Below, piece by piece: positions 22,383-31,223 of a stretch of DNA of 34,148 nt. Positions within the stretch are counted from its first letter, which is position 1. Each line of letters opens with the position of its first letter. The notes below the pieces were generated by a model. That model made no database searches. It was not told the DNA's origin and was given only the letters and a program-made list of their open reading frames with translations. Origin of the DNA: an uncultured Pelagibacteraceae bacterium (GTDB lineage: Bacteria; Pseudomonadota; Alphaproteobacteria; Pelagibacterales; Pelagibacteraceae). The translations under genes were made by a program, and so were the position numbers. Location: NCBI GenBank assembly GCA_902524105.1, contig CABZCD010000007.1, forward strand, positions 1 to 34,148, given 5' to 3'.

Positions 22383-22432
22383 ATTGGAGGATTTATTGAT
22401 TATAAAAAGAAAAGAAAGAAAATTAAAAAAGT

Positions 22433-22882
22433 ATGTTTTTATCAAGTTACGAAAACAAAATAGACAAAAAGAGGAGGGTGTCCGTGCCTGCATCATTTAG
22501 ATCCTATTTAACAACCCAAGGTTACAACGGTTTTGTATCATACCCCTCTTTTAGCAACTCAGCTTTAGAATGTTGCACTCAAGAAAGAATTGAAAAATTA
22601 TCTAATTCAATAGACACATTAAATCCATTTGAAGAAAAAAGAGATTATTTTGCTACTGCAGTTTTATCTGATAGTTCTAACTTAATTTTTGATACTGAAG
22701 GCAGAGTACAATTTCCAAAAAAACTTTTAAATTTTGCAAAAATTAAGAGTGATATTTTATTTGTTGGTTTAGGTAAAACTTTCCAGGTGTGGAGTCCAAA
22801 AAATTTTGAAAAATTCAAATCTTTTGCAAGAAAAAAAGCCTTACAAAGTAGATCAACACTTAAATGGGATAATAATAACTAG
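22433..22882 (+). CDS. mraZ: Transcriptional regulator MraZ
   Basis: 149 aa; 'MFLSSYENKIDKKRRVSVPASFRSYL' and the second repeat 'DTEGRVQFPKKLLNFA'. In-frame TAA at 22424 excludes an upstream start. Confidence 0.9.
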   Translation: MFLSSYENKIDKKRRVSVPASFRSYLTTQGYNGFVSYPSFSNSALECCTQERIEKLSNSIDTLNPFEEKRDYFATAVLSDSSNLIFDTEGRVQFPKKLLNFAKIKSDILFVGLGKTFQVWSPKNFEKFKSFARKKALQSRSTLKWDNNN

Positions 22883-22901
22883 TCATAAAAAGGAGGGGTA
22901 T

Positions 22902-24359
22902 ATGAGCATAAATATAGGAGGTGGCGAATTAAAAGAATTAAAACCAAGAATTTTGGTAATGGGCATTGGCGGAGCAGGCGGTAATGCAATAAATTCTATG
23001 ATCGAGTCTGGAATGCAAGGAGTAGAGTTTGTTGCAGTAAATACTGATGCTCAAGATTTAAGAGTTAACAAAGCAGACTCTAAAATTCAAATTGGAATGA
23101 ACTTAACAAAAGGACTTGGTGCAGGCGCAAAGAATGACATTGGTCAAGCAGCAGCTGACGAGTCACTAAATGAAATTGTGAGCTATATACAAGGGAGCAA
23201 CATGATTTTTATAACTGCAGGTATGGGCGGTGGAACAGGAACTGGTGCTTCACATGTAATTGCAAGGGCAGCTAAGGAATTAAATATTCTTACAGTAGGA
23301 GTGACTACACTTCCTTTTGCTTACGAAGGACCAAAGAGAATGCGGAGAGCAATTGAAGGATTAGAAGAATTAAAAAAACACCTAGATACAGTTATTGTTG
23401 TTCCAAATCAAAATCTTTTCAAAATAGCAAATGAATCAACTACATTTGAAGAGTCTTTTTCACTATCTAATGATGTTTTAAAACATGGAGTTCAAAGCGT
23501 AACAGATTTAATGGTCAGACCAGGTATGATAAATTTAGATTTTGCAGATGTTGAGACTGTAATGAGTGCAATGGGTAAAGCAATGATGGGTACTGGTGAG
23601 GCTGAAGGTGAAAATAGAGCGATGGCTGCGACTGAAATGGCTTTAAATAATCCATTAATAGATGAATATTCTCTTAAAGGAGCCAAGGGGCTTTTAGTTA
23701 ATATTACTGGAGGAAAAGACATTACTTTATTCGAGGTAGATCAATCCGTAAATAAAATTAGGGCTGAAGTTGATCCTGAGGCTGAATTAATTTTTGGTGC
23801 AATCAAAGATGATAATATGGATGGAAAGATTAGAGTATCTATTGTTGCTACTTCATTAGATGGTCATAAACCTGAGTCAAAAACTGTTTTGAATATGGTA
23901 AATAGAATTCAAAATAGAAACCCAGGGTATTCTGACAATATTTTTAACAATCCAAATATTGAAAGGAATACAATTAATTCAATAGAGGGAGCTACAGCAT
24001 TGAAACTTGATGAGCAGTTGGAAATTGATACATCTCCTCAAAAAATTGATGATGTAAATGAGGAGAAAAACATGAGTGAAAATAATAAAGCAAATCAAGA
24101 TATTAGTTCCCAAGGTATTTCGATTGAAAATGCATCTTATATTGAAAATAATCTTGATGTAGGTAGTACATTAGAGAGTAAAAAACTTTTTGATGAGGAA
24201 TATACCCCTGAATTATTTTCTAAAGAAAAAAATAACTTAAAAGAAGATAGCCTTCAAATCGATGATGAACATCCTCAAAATGATAGATTATTTGATCAAG
24301 ACACTTCTGATGATGAAGAGTTTGAGATACCTGCCTTTTTAAGGAAGCAAAAGTTTTAA
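22902..24359 (+). CDS. ftsZ: Cell division protein FtsZ
   Basis: 'VMGIGGAGGNAINSMI', 'NTDAQDL', 'TAGMGGGTGTGASHVIA', C-terminal peptide 'EFEIPAFLRKQKF'. True start is ATG 22902 after AAGGAGGGG; the tracked start at 22806 lies inside mraZ. Confidence 0.97.
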   Translation: MSINIGGGELKELKPRILVMGIGGAGGNAINSMIESGMQGVEFVAVNTDAQDLRVNKADSKIQIGMNLTKGLGAGAKNDIGQAAADESLNEIVSYIQGSNMIFITAGMGGGTGTGASHVIARAAKELNILTVGVTTLPFAYEGPKRMRRAIEGLEELKKHLDTVIVVPNQNLFKIANESTTFEESFSLSNDVLKHGVQSVTDLMVRPGMINLDFADVETVMSAMGKAMMGTGEAEGENRAMAATEMALNNPLIDEYSLKGAKGLLVNITGGKDITLFEVDQSVNKIRAEVDPEAELIFGAIKDDNMDGKIRVSIVATSLDGHKPESKTVLNMVNRIQNRNPGYSDNIFNNPNIERNTINSIEGATALKLDEQLEIDTSPQKIDDVNEEKNMSENNKANQDISSQGISIENASYIENNLDVGSTLESKKLFDEEYTPELFSKEKNNLKEDSLQIDDEHPQNDRLFDQDTSDDEEFEIPAFLRKQKF

Positions 24360-24377
24360 TGCAAATTTTGATAAATA

Positions 24378-25382
24378 ATGAAATTACCCCACACATCACT
24401 GGAAGCAAAACATCTTCCAGTGATGATCGATGAGGTTGTAAAAATTTGTAATCCTAAAAATGGCGGTAATTTTATGGACTGTACTTTTGGGGCGGGAAGT
24501 TACTCAAAAGAATTTCTTAAATATCAAGCAGCAAAAATCGTAGCCTTTGATAGAGATAGTCAAGTCATTGAAATAGCTAAAAAATTACAGAAAAAATTTG
24601 AATCAAGATTTACGTTTCACAACAAAAAATTTAGTGATTTAGATCTGGTATCTCCAAAAAATTTTGATGCAGTTATATTTGATCTTGGTTTATCCTCAAT
24701 TCAATTAGACGATCTATCAAGAGGTTTTTCTTTTAAATCAAAAGATGAGTTAAATATGGTTATGGGACAAACTAAAGTTTCTGCCAAGGATGTTTTAAAT
24801 ACTTACAGTAATCAAGATTTAAAAGATATAATCAAGACCTTTGGAGATGAAGAAGACGCATCTAAAATAGCTAAAAATCTTGTCAGATATAGATCCCAAA
24901 GACAAATTAATACCACTGATGAATTCGTAAAAATTATAAAACAATCCAAAAAAAAAAACTATAAAAAAAAAATTGATGAAAGTACCAAAACTTTTCAAGC
25001 AATTCGAATTTTTGTAAATCAAGAGATATCTGAGCTAATAGAGGGAATAATTAAAGCGACTAAAGTTTTAAAGCCAGGAGGAAAACTTATTGTTATAAGC
25101 TTTCATTCAATTGAAGATAAAATTATAAAGTTTTACTTTAAAAATTTCTCAAAAAATCGTTCGCGCGCAAATAAATATTTGCCAGAAAACAGCAATTTAT
25201 CATTATTTGAAAATTATAAAAACAGTATTATTAAAGCATCGTCAAAAGAAATTAAGAAAAATCCAAGATCTAGATCTGCTAAATTACGTGTTGCAGTCAG
25301 GAGCGCAGAAGTATTCAGAGACCCCATAGAACTAAGAAAAAAATTTAAATATTTAACTGATTTGGAGAAAAGAATTGCCTAA
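24378..25382 (+). CDS. rsmH: 16S rRNA (cytosine(1402)-N4)-methyltransferase (MraW)
   Basis: 334 aa; 'HLPVMIDEVVKIC', 'DCTFGAGSYSKEFL', 'DLGLSSIQLDDLSRGFSFK', 'VISFHSIEDKIIKFYF'. Confidence 0.95.
   Translation: MKLPHTSLEAKHLPVMIDEVVKICNPKNGGNFMDCTFGAGSYSKEFLKYQAAKIVAFDRDSQVIEIAKKLQKKFESRFTFHNKKFSDLDLVSPKNFDAVIFDLGLSSIQLDDLSRGFSFKSKDELNMVMGQTKVSAKDVLNTYSNQDLKDIIKTFGDEEDASKIAKNLVRYRSQRQINTTDEFVKIIKQSKKKNYKKKIDESTKTFQAIRIFVNQEISELIEGIIKATKVLKPGGKLIVISFHSIEDKIIKFYFKNFSKNRSRANKYLPENSNLSLFENYKNSIIKASSKEIKKNPRSRSAKLRVAVRSAEVFRDPIELRKKFKYLTDLEKRIA
24394..24425 (+). repeat. Perfect 12-bp inverted repeat (CATCACTGGAAG-N8-CTTCCAGTGATG) in the rsmH start region
   Basis: Arms 24394-24405 and 24414-24425 with loop CAAAACAT; no trailing U-tract. 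Confidence 0.8.
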
Positions 25383-25680
25383 CTCAAAATTAATAGTTTC
25401 AATTTCAGTTTTTTCTTTTTTATTATTTTGTACTTCAATTATTAAGAATAAAACAAGGGTAATTGAAAAAAAAATTATCTACTATGAAAAAGTAGTATCT
25501 AATTTAGAAAAAGAACTTTTCGAGAGTCAATTAGATTATCATTATTTAACTTCTCCAAAGTTATTGGATGAGAAAATATCTTTCCTAACTAGCGAACAAT
25601 ACCAATCTATGAGTTTTTCTAAAATTTACTTGGATTATAACAGCTTCATTCAAGAACAAAAAAAAATTTCAAAAAAATAA
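25375..25680 (+). CDS. ftsL: FtsL-like small bitopic division protein (positional assignment)
   Basis: 101 aa, TTG start overlapping the rsmH end; one N-terminal TM segment followed by a coiled-coil-like region; lies between rsmH and ftsI. Confidence 0.6.
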   Translation: MPNSKLIVSISVFSFLLFCTSIIKNKTRVIEKKIIYYEKVVSNLEKELFESQLDYHYLTSPKLLDEKISFLTSEQYQSMSFSKIYLDYNSFIQEQKKISKK

Positions 25681-25683
25681 GCT

Positions 25684-27411
25684 ATGAGAAAAAAAAAGAA
25701 AAAAAATAACACAAGCTCTAAACAACAGAGCTTTTTTTTCGAAGATTATTTGAGCACAAATCAAATATTTAAAAAAGAAAAAAATTTTAAAATTAGTGAG
25801 GATAGAATATATATACTTTTCTTTTCTTTTTTTTCTCTTATTTTAATTTTTTCATTAAAAATAATCTTTATTTCATTCCAAAGCTTAAGTTATATCGAAA
25901 GTAAGAATTATAAATATAATTTCAACTCTATAAGAAATGATATTGTAGATAGAAATGATATTTTACTTTCAAGAAATATTACAGCATATCATGCAGCAGT
26001 TAAACCAAATTTAATAAAAGATAAAAAAAAATTCTTAGTAAAAATTAAATTAGTTTTACCGGAGTTAGATACCAAAAAATTAAATCAAAACTTAAATAAA
26101 GATAAATACTTTTATTTAAAAAAAAGACTCACTGTTATGCAAAGAGAAAAATTATGGAAACTAGGTGAAAAAGGTTTAATATTTGAACCTTTCCAGACTA
26201 GAGTTTACCCTCATTCAGATCTCTTTAGTCATATAATTGGTCAAACGGATTATGATAATTATGGTATTTCCGGAGTTGAAAATTATTATGATAATTATTT
26301 AAGAGATAAAAAAAATACTAATAAGCCATTAAAGTTATCACTAGAAACAAATATCCAGTACCTTGTAAAACAAGAATTAGAGAAAGCATTAGAAACTTTT
26401 AGTGCTAAAGGTGCCGCATCTGTGATAATGGATTCTGAAAATGGGGAAGTATTGTCATTAGTTTCTCTTCCAGATTTTAATATTAATAAAAGAGTCGCTG
26501 TTAGAGAAAAAAAGTTTATGAATAAAATTACAAAAGGTGTTTTTGAGTTAGGATCTATTTTTAAAACTTTTACAATAGCTTTAGCATTAGAGGAAGAAAT
26601 AGTAGACCCAAAAACAGTTATTAAAAACATAAAAAATAATATTAACTGTTCTATTCATAAAATTTCAGATATTAAACAATTTCCAGAGTCTATGACAGTA
26701 GAAGATATACTTATTCAATCTTCTAATATTGGAACACTCAAAATAGCTAGAAGAATTGGAGAAGAAAAATATAAAAAATTTTTAAATGATTTAAACCTTC
26801 TAAGTAGTCCAAAGTTTGAATTAGATGAGATAGGAAATCCCATTCCGTTTGATTGGAACAAATGTAAACTAGAAACAATTTCTTATGGACATGGTATTAC
26901 TACTACTCCGCTTCAAGCAGCTGCAGCATATGCTAGTTTGATTAACGGAGGAAAACTTATATCGCCCACACTAGAAAAAGATAAAAATATGAATTTGGCT
27001 CATAAGAGAATAATTTCTGAGGAAACCAGTCAAAAAATAAAAAAAATATTAAGAAAAGTTGTAACTGATGAAAAAGGTACAGCAAGTTTAGCGAATATTC
27101 TTGGATATAAAGTTTCAGGTAAAACAGGAACATCACAATATTATGATAATGAAAATAAAAACATTAATACTTTTATTTCATTTTTTACCATATCCAATAA
27201 AGATTATGTTCTTCTAGTAATGCTTGATGACCCTCAGATCGCTAAAAATCTTGTTTATGATTATAGAGGGGTAAAAATTAAAGGAACTAGAAATGAAGCA
27301 GGTTGGAACGCTGTTTATACATCGGGCAAAATTATAGAAAAAATTGGACCTATTTTAGCCATAAATAATAAAGAAGTTCCTAATCATCATGTTGTTGAAA
27401 AAACTAATTAA
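25684..27411 (+). CDS. ftsI: Peptidoglycan D,D-transpeptidase FtsI (PBP3)
   Basis: 575 aa; 'GSIFKTFTIAL' (SxxK), 'SSNIGTLKIA' (SxN), 'KVSGKTGTSQYY' (KTG), N-terminal TM. Confidence 0.93.
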   Translation: MRKKKKKNNTSSKQQSFFFEDYLSTNQIFKKEKNFKISEDRIYILFFSFFSLILIFSLKIIFISFQSLSYIESKNYKYNFNSIRNDIVDRNDILLSRNITAYHAAVKPNLIKDKKKFLVKIKLVLPELDTKKLNQNLNKDKYFYLKKRLTVMQREKLWKLGEKGLIFEPFQTRVYPHSDLFSHIIGQTDYDNYGISGVENYYDNYLRDKKNTNKPLKLSLETNIQYLVKQELEKALETFSAKGAASVIMDSENGEVLSLVSLPDFNINKRVAVREKKFMNKITKGVFELGSIFKTFTIALALEEEIVDPKTVIKNIKNNINCSIHKISDIKQFPESMTVEDILIQSSNIGTLKIARRIGEEKYKKFLNDLNLLSSPKFELDEIGNPIPFDWNKCKLETISYGHGITTTPLQAAAAYASLINGGKLISPTLEKDKNMNLAHKRIISEETSQKIKKILRKVVTDEKGTASLANILGYKVSGKTGTSQYYDNENKNINTFISFFTISNKDYVLLVMLDDPQIAKNLVYDYRGVKIKGTRNEAGWNAVYTSGKIIEKIGPILAINNKEVPNHHVVEKTN

Positions 27412-30148
27412 AAATTGCCCAAAAAAACTTTCAAAAATAAAAGTTAAAGGATTATCCTCAGACACAAGAAATCTTAAGAAGGGCGAACTTTTTTTTGCTT
27501 TAAAAGGATCTCAAAATAATGGAGAAAAATTTGTATATCATGCTCTCAAAAAAGGAGCGTGCGCAATTATATCCTCAAAAGAAAATAAAAAAAATTTTAA
27601 AATTATTAAAGTAAAAAATGTTAGGGAGTACCTAGGAAAAATTTGTTCAAAATTTTATTTTAATAAACCTAAAAATATTATTGCAGTAACTGGGACAAAC
27701 GGAAAAAGTTCGGTTGCTGATTTTTTTCATCAAATTTTTTCAATTAATAATTTACCAGTAGCCACAATTGGGACTCTAGGAATAAAAACAAAAAAAAATA
27801 AAAAAAATAATCTAACCAGTCCAGACATTATTTCTTTACATAAAGAGCTTAAAATTTTAAAAGAAAAAAAAATTGATAATATTTTATTAGAAGCATCTAG
27901 CCATGGCTTACACCAAGGAAGACTAGATGGTATAAAACTAAAAGCAGGAATTTTTACAAATTTAAGCCAAGATCACTTAGATTATCATAAATCTTTAAAA
28001 AATTATCTTAGAGCTAAATTAATACTTTTTGAAAAATTATTAACAAAAAATAGTTATGTTATTACAGATAAAAATATTCCTCAATTTAAACTAATAAAAC
28101 AAATTTCACAAAAAAGACAATTAAGACAAATATTTGTTGATAAATTAGAGCAAGAATATGACTTTTCTAAATTTAAACTTATTGGAAATTTTCAAAAGAA
28201 AAACTTAATGATGGCTATAAGGGCCTGCGAAGTCTTAGGATTAAACAAAAAAAAAATTTCTAAATGTTTTGGTAGACTAAAAAGAGTAAAGGGACGGCTA
28301 GAATTAGTAAAAGAATATCCTGATCAAACAAAAGTATTTATAGATTTTGCTCATACACCTGAAGCAATTAAAACTGCAATAAACTCTCTCAAAACTCACT
28401 ACAACAGAGATATTACTATAGTTTTTGGTTGCGGTGGTGAAAGAGATAAAAATAAAAGAGGAAAAATAGGAAAAATAGTAAATCAACTTTGTGATAAAAT
28501 TTTTGTAACAGATGATAATCCTAGAAATGAAAAACCAGAAACTATAAGAAAAGAAATCATAAAACATATTAAAAAAGAAAAAGTTAATGAGATAGGAAAC
28601 CGAACTTTAGCTATTAAATCTGCAATAAAACAATCAAGACCTAAAGAAATAATTTTAATAGCAGGAAAAGGTCATGAGAACATTCAAGACTATGGAAAAA
28701 AGAAATTTAAAACTTCAGACTTTAAGATAATAAAAAATTTAAAAATATTAAAAAAGAAAACGAAATATCTAATCAACTCACAGCAAAATAATTTTATTTT
28801 AAATAAAATTTTAAATAAAAAAATCAATAAAAGTTTTTTTGGAGTTTCTATAGATTCTAAAACAGTAAAAAAAGGAAATTTATTTGTGGCAATTAAAGGT
28901 AAAAAAAATGATGGCCATAATTTTATTAAAGAAGCTGTTTTAAAAGGAGCTAGTAATTGTGTTATATCAAAAAATTTTAAAAAAATTTCAAAAAATAAAA
29001 CCATTAAAGTTTCTAATACTTACAGCTTCCTTAAAAGATTAGCCATTTTGAAAAGAAATTATACACATGGAAAAATAATTGCAGTTACTGGTAGCTCTGG
29101 CAAAACATCGGTTAAAGACCTAATAGGAAATTTACTTAAGAATTATGGTGAAACTTATTTTTCGCCGAGATCATTTAATAATTCATACGGAGTACCACTA
29201 AGTTTATGTAATCTTGAACAAGAACATAAATATGGTGTTTTCGAAATTGGGATGAGTAAAAAAGGAGAGATAGACAATCTCTCAAAAATTGTAAAACCGA
29301 ATATAGGTATTATCACTAATGTAGCCGAAGCTCATATTGAAAATTTTAAAAATTTAAATCATATAGCTAAAGCCAAAGGAGAAATAATAAATAATATTTC
29401 TGCGTCAGGAAGCCTAATAATTGATAGAGATAGTGAATATTATAATTTTTTTAAATCTTTAGCTAAGAGAAGAAAAATAAAGGTTGTTTCTATAGGTTAT
29501 GGCAGCAAATCAGATATAAAAATAGTGAAGGTAAAAAATTTTGCCAAATTTAAATTAGTCAAAATTAGATCATTTAAAAAAGAATATTTAATTAAAACCA
29601 AATATCAATTAATAAAAAATATAGCTTTTGCTATTGCAGCCTTAGAAATTTTAAAATTAGATGTCAATAAAGTAAAAAATAAAATTAAAAATATTAAAAT
29701 CCTAGAAGGAAGGGGTAAAGTATATAAAATTAAATATAAAAATTTAATTTTTAATCTGATAGATGAAAGTTACAATGCCAATCCATTATCAATGAAACAA
29801 TCTATTTTAAATTTATCTAACTTAAAAAATAATAATCAAAAATATATTTTGTTAGGAGATATGTTGGAATTAGGAAATAAATCTCAAATGCTCCACAAGA
29901 AACTTTCTCCCATTATTAATGACTCAAATATAAATAGGTTATTTGTATACGGAGATCATATTATGAATACTTATAAAAATGTAAATAAAAATAAACGAGG
30001 CAATGTTTTACAAGACAAATCTGATATTAAAGAAATATTACTTCCAATTTTACAAAATAATGATTATTTGATGATTAAAGGCTCCAATGCTACAGGTTTG
30101 AATAAAATTTCGAAGAATTTAACCGAAGGAAGAATTAATGCTATTTGA
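27389..30148 (+). CDS. murE-murF: Bifunctional MurE-MurF fusion (UDP-MurNAc-tripeptide synthetase / UDP-MurNAc-tripeptide:D-Ala-D-Ala ligase)
   Basis: 919-aa uninterrupted ORF: MurE half with 'SSDTRNLKKGELFFALKG', 'VTGTNGKSSVADFF' and 'DDNPRNEKPE'; MurF half with 'SIDSKTVKKGNLFVAIKG', 'VTGSSGKTSVKDLI' and 'DESYNANPLSMKQSI'. Confidence 0.93.
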   Translation: MLLKKLIKNCPKKLSKIKVKGLSSDTRNLKKGELFFALKGSQNNGEKFVYHALKKGACAIISSKENKKNFKIIKVKNVREYLGKICSKFYFNKPKNIIAVTGTNGKSSVADFFHQIFSINNLPVATIGTLGIKTKKNKKNNLTSPDIISLHKELKILKEKKIDNILLEASSHGLHQGRLDGIKLKAGIFTNLSQDHLDYHKSLKNYLRAKLILFEKLLTKNSYVITDKNIPQFKLIKQISQKRQLRQIFVDKLEQEYDFSKFKLIGNFQKKNLMMAIRACEVLGLNKKKISKCFGRLKRVKGRLELVKEYPDQTKVFIDFAHTPEAIKTAINSLKTHYNRDITIVFGCGGERDKNKRGKIGKIVNQLCDKIFVTDDNPRNEKPETIRKEIIKHIKKEKVNEIGNRTLAIKSAIKQSRPKEIILIAGKGHENIQDYGKKKFKTSDFKIIKNLKILKKKTKYLINSQQNNFILNKILNKKINKSFFGVSIDSKTVKKGNLFVAIKGKKNDGHNFIKEAVLKGASNCVISKNFKKISKNKTIKVSNTYSFLKRLAILKRNYTHGKIIAVTGSSGKTSVKDLIGNLLKNYGETYFSPRSFNNSYGVPLSLCNLEQEHKYGVFEIGMSKKGEIDNLSKIVKPNIGIITNVAEAHIENFKNLNHIAKAKGEIINNISASGSLIIDRDSEYYNFFKSLAKRRKIKVVSIGYGSKSDIKIVKVKNFAKFKLVKIRSFKKEYLIKTKYQLIKNIAFAIAALEILKLDVNKVKNKIKNIKILEGRGKVYKIKYKNLIFNLIDESYNANPLSMKQSILNLSNLKNNNQKYILLGDMLELGNKSQMLHKKLSPIINDSNINRLFVYGDHIMNTYKNVNKNKRGNVLQDKSDIKEILLPILQNNDYLMIKGSNATGLNKISKNLTEGRINAI

Positions 30149-31223
30149 ATTTTTAACTTCACTTATTGATCAGTATTCTTTTTTAAATGTATTTAAATAT
30201 CTTACCTTTAGAACAGGATTATCATTAATGACTTCACTAATGATTGTTTTTTTAATTGGCGGTCCACTTATTAAATTTTTTTCTAAAATGGACATTACAG
30301 GACCTATTCGACAAGATGGACCTATTGACCATATAGTAAAAAAATCTGGTACACCAACAATGGGTGGAATTATTATTATAATTGGAATGTTGTCAAGTAC
30401 TTTACTTTGGGCAGACCTTAAGAATATTTATATCTGGTCATTAATTTTTATTTCTATAAGTTTAGGAACTTTAGGTTTTACAGATGATTTACTTAAAATA
30501 AAATATAGAAATTCAATTGGATTAAATTCAAAACTCAAATTTTTTGGTCAATTTATTATTGGTTTAATAACATTGTTAATATTAATTTATTTTTCAGATC
30601 ATGAATATATAGACAATATTTATTTCCCATTTTTCAAAAATCTAATTTTAGATCTTGGAATATTTTTTATACCATTTGGTTTATTTGTTATTATCGGATC
30701 TTCAAACGCTGTCAATTTAACTGACGGACTAGACGGTTTGGCAACCGTTCCTATCATGCTAGTGGCACTATCTTTTACATTCATAAGTTATGTAGTGGGA
30801 AATATTATTTTTTCTGAATATTTAAAGATACAATATATTCCAGGAGTTGGTGAAACTGCAATTTTTTGTGGAGCCATAGTAGGATCTTGCTTAGGTTTTC
30901 TTTGGTATAATGCACCACCTGCAAAAATTTTTATGGGAGATACTGGGTCTTTATCTTTAGGAGGTTCTTTAGCAGCAGTTGCGATAATCGTTAAACATGA
31001 AATAGTTCTTGCAATAATTGGAGGGCTGTTTGTTTTAGAAACTGTTTCTGTAATTATACAGGTAATTTCTTTTAAACTGACTGGTAAAAGAGTTTTTATG
31101 ATGGCACCTATTCATCATCATTTTGAAAAAAAAGGGTGGGCAGAGTCTACAATAGTCATTAGATTTTGGATTATTGCTATTATTCTCGCTTTAATCGGAC
31201 TAGCAACACTTAAATTAAGATAA
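30138..31223 (+). CDS. mraY: Phospho-N-acetylmuramoyl-pentapeptide transferase
   Basis: 361 aa polytopic; 'GTPTMGGIIIIIG', 'NAVNLTDGLDGLA', 'FMGDTGSLSLGG', 'MAPIHHHFEKKGWAES'. Confidence 0.97.
   Translation: MLFEFLTSLIDQYSFLNVFKYLTFRTGLSLMTSLMIVFLIGGPLIKFFSKMDITGPIRQDGPIDHIVKKSGTPTMGGIIIIIGMLSSTLLWADLKNIYIWSLIFISISLGTLGFTDDLLKIKYRNSIGLNSKLKFFGQFIIGLITLLILIYFSDHEYIDNIYFPFFKNLILDLGIFFIPFGLFVIIGSSNAVNLTDGLDGLATVPIMLVALSFTFISYVVGNIIFSEYLKIQYIPGVGETAIFCGAIVGSCLGFLWYNAPPAKIFMGDTGSLSLGGSLAAVAIIVKHEIVLAIIGGLFVLETVSVIIQVISFKLTGKRVFMMAPIHHHFEKKGWAESTIVIRFWIIAIILALIGLATLKLR

Noticed and set aside
22806-22901. Upstream extension of ftsZ (tracked start at 22806)
   Set aside because: The extension lies in the mraZ 3' end. 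The conserved FtsZ N-terminus and an AAGGAGGGG SD place the start at 22902.
24220-24408. 62-aa minus-strand ORF across the ftsZ-rsmH junction
   Set aside because: Antisense to both genes; no SD or homology signal. The notable feature here is the inverted repeat.
26295-26630. 111-aa minus-strand ORF opposite ftsI
   Set aside because: Shadow ORF of the transpeptidase domain; low-complexity composition.
28690-29004. 104-aa minus-strand Phe/Leu-rich ORF (also 28304-28567)
   Set aside because: Reverse complement of Lys-rich murE-murF coding sequence; hydrophobic composition follows from AAA/AAR codons read antisense.
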